From the NCBI GenBank assembly GCA_036873755.1, contig JAVTVY010036947.1, positions 1 through 64,000 on the forward strand: a DNA stretch of 64,000 nucleotides. The letters run 5' to 3'. Source of the stretch: Hanleya hanleyi. Its lineage: Eukaryota; Mollusca; Polyplacophora; Lepidopleurida; Hanleyidae. Under the pieces are notes generated by a model. The model worked only from the letters and a program-made list of their open reading frames with translations, did not search any database and was not told where the DNA came from. The stretch's first letter is position 1, and the number at the start of each line of letters is the position of its first letter. Below are positions 57,966 to 64,000 of this stretch, in pieces. The position numbers and the translations under genes were made by a program.

Positions 57966-58921
57966 CAGCTCTAATAAATAACTCATTTGATGTTAATGGA
58001 TGAGCATCCAGGACTTCTGATCGAGTAAACGCCTCAAAATTGGATAAACCTGGTAAATGCAAGAATACCCAGGAAAACTAACCTGTAATGTCCGACGTCG
58101 TGCAACTCAAATTTTCGAGTAGCTGAATAGGACGAGGACGAGTCTACACGTCATTCGGCCTTCGAGATCAACTTTGACTATTCCATCGTGGTATACCTGA
58201 GCTGTTTTACGACAGCAAATAATTGTCAATTTTAGTAACAGTTAAAAATTTATTAGTATGTATAACGATATTGGACAGATTTGTATAACACAAATTGATG
58301 CATGTATGACGGTAATTTCAGCTACCAGATATCGTCTCCACCAATGCACCTAATACTCGTCTTTTCATGGCAATTATTTGGATCAGTCGGATGATATTAT
58401 CTGTGTTATGTAATGTTTATGGATGAGAGCTGTCCAATGAAAATCAGATCATAAGGCTTTGCATTTCTACATGATATGCTAGCAATGCTGGTAATATTTT
58501 GCATATCAAAGTGGTTTCGCAATCCTAGATTGCTGCCTCCTTCGAATCTGGATTCATGATGGTCTCAGTGTTAATTAGGCGAATTCCGTCAGAAGTCCAC
58601 GTAATGAAAACGGATAATTATATACATACCTTCATTTGTCTTTTAGTCGTGTGAAAACTAAAATAAAGATATATAACCACGTAAATGTTGTATATTCAGA
58701 TCATAGAAAACGATTTAAGAATTTCAAACAATTGTGAAGGTGAACAATCAGGGAGTGATTAGACACGGACAACAGCATGCATCAACACGAATTAGACCAT
58801 TGCTATTTTCTTCAGTAACGAAACATACGGAGTGGGCATTTCCTTACTCAATTTAGTAACGTTATTGGAATTCGTATTGATGTATACCATGCCTCATGAA
58901 TTGTGTTTTGCCTTGTTTCAG

Positions 58922-59008
58922 AATATAGCATTCTACCAAGACACGGAAAATAACGCCGCTATTGGTGTCAGCTGTCATGCAGATGTTGGAATCTGTCAAT
59001 ATCAACTG
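58922..59008 (+). CDS. ADAM/ADAMTS-like metalloproteinase, exon 3 (propeptide)
   Basis: Twenty-nine codons, residues 121-149, between acceptor TTGTTTCAG and donor GTATGC, phase 0 on both sides. IAFYQDTENNAAIGVSCHAD continues the reprolysin propeptide; its tyrosine-aspartate block followed by a small-residue strand is typical. It has two cysteines (residues 138 and 145). Joined to exon 2 it reads ..NVPPLS-NIAFYQD.. without a break, which supports the splice pair. Confidence 0.82.
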
Positions 59009-60362
59009 GTATGCTAGAAAATATAAATTTGCATTGTAAATATATTTAGCCGCAGTTAGTGAGGGTAAGAAATGGAACCGAGTGTTCAAAACTTTAGGAC
59101 AAGAATTAACGTGGGTTTATATATTTAAGATTTCTGTCTACAAGCAGTTAGTTGCTAGTATTGTTTTTAATGCATTTTTTGTTGCCACCAGGTGCCATCT
59201 AGAACATTTTATTTCAGCATTTTATCTGTTTGTTTCTTATTAGTTTGTGTCGTATACCTCGGATAATGCATCCACGAAATCATCTTCATATCAAAATTTT
59301 TGGTGATGGGCAAAAACCTCTAACATTCCCATTGACCATGCCAACATATTGCAGCACAAAATGCTAGATTCATCCTGATTCTCCCACAAGGGACTGTGAA
59401 TTGATGAATGATTCTGACTAAATGTTGAATTGGTTTGGGCATTTGAATTACTGGTTGTGCGAGTAGTTAAGATACATGGACTGAAGAAATGCCAAAGGTT
59501 AGAAACCAGAGCCATATATATGTATGATAAATGGTCCATGCGAAGCAGATTGCAGCGTGCGGGATTGTTAGTACGGTGGATGGACAGTTGGACGGTGTGG
59601 GAGTGAGAGAGATAACATTCTCCCAGTCATTATATGTGGTTATACACTTGTAATTTTCTAAACTATATCCCGGTCAGTCTGTATGAAAACATCTTCAATG
59701 ATTGTCACACTGATGTCCCATTATGAACACAAATATGGAGGCAATCCTTCGAAAACAGTGCGATATGCAGTATGCGGACCGTAGGATGTCCATTGTTCAA
59801 TGTCGTCGTCAAATATGTTAAGCTTGAATGAGGATGTCGGAGGCTGTATAATCTGTTCATCTATACCACATATTGTATGGATTTCAACATCATGGCCAGC
59901 GGTTCGCTGCATTTCATAACGATACCCCCACGACAAAAGTTTGAAATTTGCACCCTTTATATTACACCGTCAGCAAGTAAACGTGTTTTCATGAAGACAA
60001 CATTTATCTCCGACCATTGCTATGTTCAACAAATTTCCAAGTGATTCATCCACAATAAAGTGATTAGTTATGGTTTTGATCAAAGAGGTTCAGAGAAGGG
60101 CGAAAATGTCATTTTGTGAAGTGCGGTCACCTTATGACCTCATTTCGTAGTTTTGGAGATAGATTAGAAGTTTCGTTGGGGAAACAATGCTCTGGTAGGC
60201 TTGGCAGGTTTAATTCACGGAGCTTGCTCCTCATATACTCAAAACAGTCAAGTTATCGAATTTGAGGAAGAAGATCTCTATTCTATCACCGCTTATGTTC
60301 TAGCTAAAGTCTTCATCGCGATGATACAAGGCGATTAAGTAAAGTTCTCTTCTTTTTATCAG
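59009..60362. other. Intron 3
   Basis: GTATGC..TTTTTATCAG, 1354 bp. ORFs at 59291-59539 and 59721-59936 (minus) have no support. Confidence 0.75.
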
Positions 60363-60516
60363 GAGGGAGTCCTATCCAAAGGCGACAGTTCGTTCTACAT
60401 ATTTCCGCTGAATAGACGGAAAATCCCGAACAGCAACGAGACAGGAGAAGGCTTCAATCATATGATAAGAAAAATAAAGAACACGTTTAATTATACCAAC
60501 GATTATATCATTCCAG
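60363..60516 (+). CDS. ADAM/ADAMTS-like metalloproteinase, exon 4 (propeptide)
   Basis: Fifty-one codons plus one base, residues 150-200. It starts EGVLSKGDSSFYIFPLNRRK: the G-V-L.. and Y-x-I-x-P pattern marks the second half of the reprolysin prodomain (usually L-x-G-x-I..Y-x-I-x-P-L), followed by a histidine segment GFNHMIRKIK and N-glycosylation sequons at N174 (NET) and N192 (NYT). The donor is the weaker GTTAAA at 60517, but the phase (g|aa = Glu201) fits exon 5 exactly. Confidence 0.8.
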
Positions 60517-61308
60517 GTTAAAAATTTTTTTCATTTCTGCGATGTTTGTATTATGTCCCTATTACCACAACCTTATCGAGAGTTTACAGGTTAGCTAATT
60601 TGAATTGCAACAAATCTGGCAAAGTTGTGTTTGCAAACAACACATGATTGGCTAAAACCTGATCGGCATATTGTTTGATCAATACTGTCAATCCCCGCTT
60701 TAATTTTAGCTAGAGCCAATTTTGCATTGAACGTTTTGCTTTAATTGAACGCAACATAACATGGGTGGTGGAAAAGGATCCCGACGTAGTGACAAGAAGT
60801 CATATGGCCCCATTGGCAAATATTGACTTCATTATACATAAAAACACGAAACACGAAACACGAAAGAACGAAAACAGATTCCCATGACGATTTATATCTC
60901 AGACACGCTTTTATTGTAGGTGTTCAATTGTACATATTGAATGACAGGACCACACGGTTCTTAGCATCGGCTTGAGCGGTATCAGATACAAATATCTAAT
61001 GGCGATGATGTAATAGCCATAACAAGTTATCTGATTGAAAGTGGTGAAATTTGTGACCGTTAGATAAGAAAAACTGTCAAAAGTAGGCAAATATCAGTAG
61101 AATTCCGGTTCTTATTTAGAACACATATCTCTGAGGCCCGACGCCGATCAAGCGCTTCAGTTTTTTTCACCATGTTTACTAGTCAGAAAATTACAATTAC
61201 AATGGTTTATACAGGGGTCAAATCACTGGTACGCTTTTTATATGCAGTCCTAGTTATAATTTACCTCAGCAATGTATCAATATCATTTTCTTCTTCTTTT
61301 GACTTCAG
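60517..61308. other. Intron 4
   Basis: GTTAAA donor; strong polypyrimidine acceptor TTTTCTTCTTCTTTTGACTTCAG ending at 61308 (shown here only as its position and class). Contains repeat D copy 2. Confidence 0.75.
60895..61005 (+). repeat. Repeat D, copy 2
   Basis: ATCTCAGACACGCTTTTATT, GTTCAATTG and GGTTCTTAGCATCGGCTTGA followed by GCGGTATCAGATA; matches 57850-57965. Confidence 0.65.
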
Positions 61309-61420
61309 AAAGCTTTCCACTTTACCGGAAGAAATTTCCAAGGAGGAGACAACGGCGAGCAACTAAAACTGTATACAAAGTTGAAGTGTTAATGGTGACA
61401 GATTATTCGATATACCAGTT
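61309..61420 (+). CDS. ADAM/ADAMTS-like metalloproteinase, exon 5 (furin site, protease start)
   Basis: Thirty-six full codons, residues 202-237, with split codons at both ends. It encodes SFPLYRKKFPRRRQRR (residues 202-217), a strong furin-type activation site (R-x-R-R class), then KVEVLMVTDYSIYQ, the first beta strand of the reprolysin catalytic domain (usual pattern: E-x-L-V-V-x-D). The donor GTAAGC at 61421 leaves tt, completed by T in exon 6 (Phe238). A different frame here gives an ORF from 61172 that is not the gene. Processing at this site would release the active enzyme in the secretory pathway. Confidence 0.87.
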
Positions 61421-61669
61421 GTAAGCTGACCAAGTTTTGTTTTGTATGTCACTTTCTTTGCACCGATGCTATCACTATCATTCTCTAACCAATGCATCTA
61501 TAAACATTTTCATGTACCACCCCAATACCCCCCTCCCTTCCATGTATAAGAGGATACCCTGTTAAACAGAAACTGAATCATAACTTCTAGGAAATGTGAA
61601 AATTCTTCTTATCCCTACCAGCCCTGGGGGGGGGGGGGAGGGAGCATTTTCAAAATACCAAACTTTCTA

Positions 61670-62165
61670 ACCTATCTCCGGAACGACAATATCTTGAGAA
61701 CTGACACTCCGTGATTTTGTGAGCCTATGTACATAACCACAGATCAGAGGATCATGGCTAGTGTCAAATTGGCGCCCATGTGGGGTAAGAGAAAAGTGAT
61801 GTTTTCTTTATTTCTCTCTCCCGTTTCTGCGAGGAAAAGTGGGCAGAAGCTATTTATTTCACTTCGGGTCATTATTTCACCATGCAATTTTTGCGAAGAA
61901 AACACATATATAAAAATTCGAGAAATCTGGTCGAAAATTATTTTAATACATTGCTTTCTTTGAAAGTGACGTAACTCTGACGTCATAGTGGCTGCCAGCT
62001 TGTTTTTTTTTACATTTTCTAGTAGAGTTTTCCCCAAGAATATAGAGTGGTAAGTTTTTAGAAAAGCCTTAGAAAAGAAATAAATGTTGAGGCTGAAATT
62101 GCCCCCCTCCCACCCCACCAGGCCTGGACAGGTCCAAAATCGCCCAGGCCAGATAGGTTAAACTG
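61670..62165 (+). repeat. Dispersed repeat A, copy 6
   Basis: GACACTCCGTGATTTTGTGA, then ATCAGAGGATCATGG, AATTGGCGCCCATGTGGGGT, TGACGTCATAGTGGC and finally GGCCTGGACAGGTCC..GGCCAGATAGG. It is internally deleted compared with copy 5. Confidence 0.8.
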
Positions 62166-62419
62166 TTAGTAATTGCTTGGCAAGCTAAGATAATATGAAC
62201 AATGAAACAAACAGATCACCATGATCACGGAATGAGTAGGGAAATTAGCAAGTTTTCAAGTTTGAAGCTGATTAGGCTTTCTTCCCACAGTTAGATATTT
62301 GTAAAATTTAGCATATGAAGTTGAATTTAGATATTTCTTGTGATATTTGAAGTAAAAATAGGGGGTCTTACCTTTTTTAAATAGTAGCAGTAAAAGTGAT
62401 AAACGGAGCCTTTTTGGAC

Positions 62420-62950
62420 CTATGTTTACCCTATCTGGCCTGGGCTATTTGATACATGTCCAGGGTAGGGGGGGGGCAATGGCCCAGAATTATTTTTCCT
62501 ACCCCTTGAGCTAAGGGGCTGAAACTTACCACACTACACCTACTCATTCCGTCACAGTGACGTCATTTCCAAAAACGGCATTTTTGGATCGATTTTTCGG
62601 TTATATTTTTGGAATTTTTCATTTTTGCAATTTCTCCACAAAAGGGCATGATAAATTAGTAAATATTAATGTGGGGTGACATAAAATAGATTTTGACCAC
62701 TTTCCATTGCGGAAAAGCATAAATTTTGAAGACAAACGACAGAAACGTCACTTTTCTGGTACCCCACATGGCCACCATCTTGAATTTACCCATGATCCTC
62801 CGCTCGGGGGTTATGCAAATAGGCTCAAAATGACCCCAATATGATAAACTATAAACTCACGAAGTGTCAGCTCTCCATTTTTTATTGTTCCGGAGATAGC
62901 GCAGAAAGTTTGGTAGGGGGCATTTTGCCTCCCCCCGCCCGCCCTGGTAG
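62420..62950 (-). repeat. Dispersed repeat A, copy 7 (most complete)
   Basis: Inverted relative to copy 6, 255 bp away. It runs from CCCTATCTGGCCTGGGC through TGACGTCATTTCCAAAAACG, GGATCGATTTTTCGG, CATGATAAATTAGTAAATAT, CACTTTTCTGGTACCCCACA and CTTGAATTTACCCATGATCC to TATGATAAACTATAAACTC and CTCCATTTTTTATTG..GCGCAGAAAGTTTGG. Both outer ends carry short mirrored words (GGCCTGG / CCCGCCCTGG), but clear terminal inverted repeats are not evident. Confidence 0.85.
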
Positions 62951-63433
62951 GTTTTGGTGAGAACAATGGATGGAGAGAGAGAATATTCTTGGGGTTTCAC
63001 TCCAAGGTATTTAGAAAGCTGTTGCTCGGTTGGAACTGGGTAAAATTGATTTTTGGATATATCACAGGTATAATCCCCTAGATCACCAAGCGCTGTCCGA
63101 CCGTTGAATCTGACAATGTAGAAATGCTAGTAATATGTATAAAGGGTTCTGTTGTGACATATATATATCAATATTTTGTTTACCTTTGTCCTATGCTGAG
63201 GTGTCTTCAACCTGTTCTGAAAAATTTCATGAATTTTATGTTATTCCTCGGTAGGCGCATGGAAATGAACGTAATCTACTTCAACATGGTTCAGTAGAAC
63301 CGGAACTGATTCGATCACGTATAAAACCATATTTATTTTGTTCAATAACTCGGTTATAAAAAGAAGTCCTTTTGTGGAATTCTTGCTACTCTGCAGTACA
63401 AATGAATAAACATTATCATTATTTCACTGTCAG

Positions 63434-63527
63434 TTGGTTTAACAAAAGTACAGCAGCCTCAGATACAGAGAAACACAACGAGACTAAGGCATCCATCCAA
63501 CAGTACTACGCCTTCATGTTGAATGGG
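63434..63527 (+). CDS. ADAM/ADAMTS-like metalloproteinase, exon 6 (protease domain, partial gene)
   Basis: One base completing Phe238 plus 31 codons, residues 239-269, to a donor GTGAGT at 63528. It reads WFNKSTAASDTEKHNETKAS then IQQYYAFMLNG, which matches the early reprolysin domain (a helix ending ..Y..H/F-x-x-N-x-V-x..). Sequons are at N241 and N255. The next exon, expected to continue with a V-N/D-x-R-Y-type strand and later HExxHxxGxxHD, lies beyond 64 kb, as do any disintegrin or thrombospondin repeats. An alternative acceptor at 63396 (CTCTGCAG) would break the frame to exon 5. Confidence 0.82.
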
Positions 63528-63645
63528 GTGAGTTTTTTCGAGCGTTTTACGTTTTCAACTTTGACGTTTTATGGCTCTAATTTGTATGTATGTACTATAC
63601 ATAAGTAGTTGTCAACAGTTTACAGGGACACATCATTAGTTTTAT

Positions 63646-63911
63646 GTCGCCCGGTCGATACTTGGTGTAAGAACGCATTGTTGAGGCTTTTGTTGAGGCT
63701 TTTGTGCAGCTGAAAAGGGTCACGTCCAGACGCATTGTTGAGCTCAGACAGGCTATTGTAGGCTTTGTCTTGTGCGTTCTTACACAAGTATAAACCTGTC
63801 GCCCTTACGGGGTAATACGCGATGAGTTTAGGTTTCTCTCGTCTGATCTTTCCGAGGAGCAGCTGGTGAGAGAAACCAAATCTCATCGCGTGTTACCCCG
63901 AAAGGGCGACA
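63646..63911. repeat. Nested hairpin-forming inverted repeats
   Basis: The outer pair GTCGCCCGG..TACTTGGTGTAAGAACGCA (63646-63677) is matched by TGCGTTCTTACACAAGTATA.. (63773-63804). The second pair TGTCGCCCTTACGGGGTAAT.. (63797-63840) is matched by GAGAGAAACCAAATCTCATC.. to GGGCGACA (63868-63911), about 44 bp with few mismatches around a 27-bp loop. Probably a palindromic MITE; a small-RNA precursor is an alternative. Confidence 0.6.
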
Positions 63912-64000
63912 TATAGCTAACATGGCGGTGTGGCTAACGTCACAGGACCTACGAAGTAGCTTTTGATATGGGTTAAGTGTGTATCTTGACATTTCCATGG

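Larger units (their letters stand above)
49503..58921. other. Intron 2
   Basis: GTAAGT donor at 49503 and TTGTTTCAG acceptor at 58913-58921. It carries a Mutator-like transposase remnant between direct repeats, repeat E copy 2, repeat A copy 5, a SINE tail and repeat D copy 1. 49503-50385 and 56850-57845 show no feature beyond short ORFs. Confidence 0.7.
61421..63433. other. Intron 5
   Basis: GTAAGC donor, TTTCACTGTCAG acceptor. It contains two copies of repeat A in opposite orientation (61670-62165 and 62420-62950) and a G homopolymer at 61627-61638. Confidence 0.75.

Noticed and set aside
61172..61366. 64-codon ORF MFTSQKITITMV..
   Set aside because: It runs through the acceptor of exon 5 in the wrong frame; the spliced model explains the conserved sequence better.
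1..64000. tRNA and rRNA genes
   Set aside because: I looked for T-loop (GGTTCRANTCC) and acceptor pairs and saw none convincing apart from the SINE; a covariance-model scan would be decisive.

Overview
The window is a eukaryotic, intron-rich, repeat-dense segment, most likely from a marine mollusc (a gastropod is my best guess). Clues are a molluscan-type tRNA-SINE tail near 56.35 kb, CACT/CTCA microsatellites, a Tx1-like LINE, a Penelope-like reverse transcriptase remnant, CACTA-, mariner-, Kolobok- and Mutator-like transposons, and canonical GT..AG exons. There is no sign of prokaryotic gene organisation.

Only one convincing host gene is present: a secreted ADAM/ADAMTS-type (reprolysin) metalloproteinase on the + strand. 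Six coding exons (22516-22651, 49279-49502, 58922-59008, 60363-60516, 61309-61420, 63434-63527) join in phase into 269 uninterrupted codons: signal peptide, propeptide, furin-type site RRRQRR, and the start of the protease domain. The gene runs off the right edge before the zinc-binding motif.

Layout. 1-22 kb is upstream of the gene and holds decayed mobile elements: a mariner-like deletion derivative (6.3-7.2 kb), a 5'-truncated Tx1-like LINE (7.7-10.0 kb), a Penelope-like RT (12.8-14.4 kb), and inverted repeat arms (16.8-17.7 and 19.3-20.7 kb). Those arms enclose a decayed C2H2 zinc-finger gene and a small gene with a CCAAT/TATA promoter and a histone-like 3' stem-loop. A foldback element lies just before the first exon. 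Intron 1 (22.65-49.28 kb) is dominated by a 23,060-bp CACTA-like element (25459-48518) with about 2-kb inverted arms, a TCA target duplication and three near-identical internal units of about 4.1-4.5 kb. Each unit carries a minisatellite foldback element, a RecQ-helicase-like exon with a splice donor, and a promoter-like segment. A Kolobok-like element with a THAP remnant sits in the left arm. Intron 2 holds a decayed Mutator-like transposase between two long direct repeats. Introns 2 and 5 hold several copies of a roughly 0.45-kb dispersed repeat.

The candidates for something undescribed are (1) the giant CACTA-like composite that has captured and triplicated a RecQ-like exon together with a foldback minisatellite, and (2) the histone-style expression cassette around a non-histone ORF at 18.5-19.2 kb. 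All homology calls are from recognition of motifs; no searches were run.
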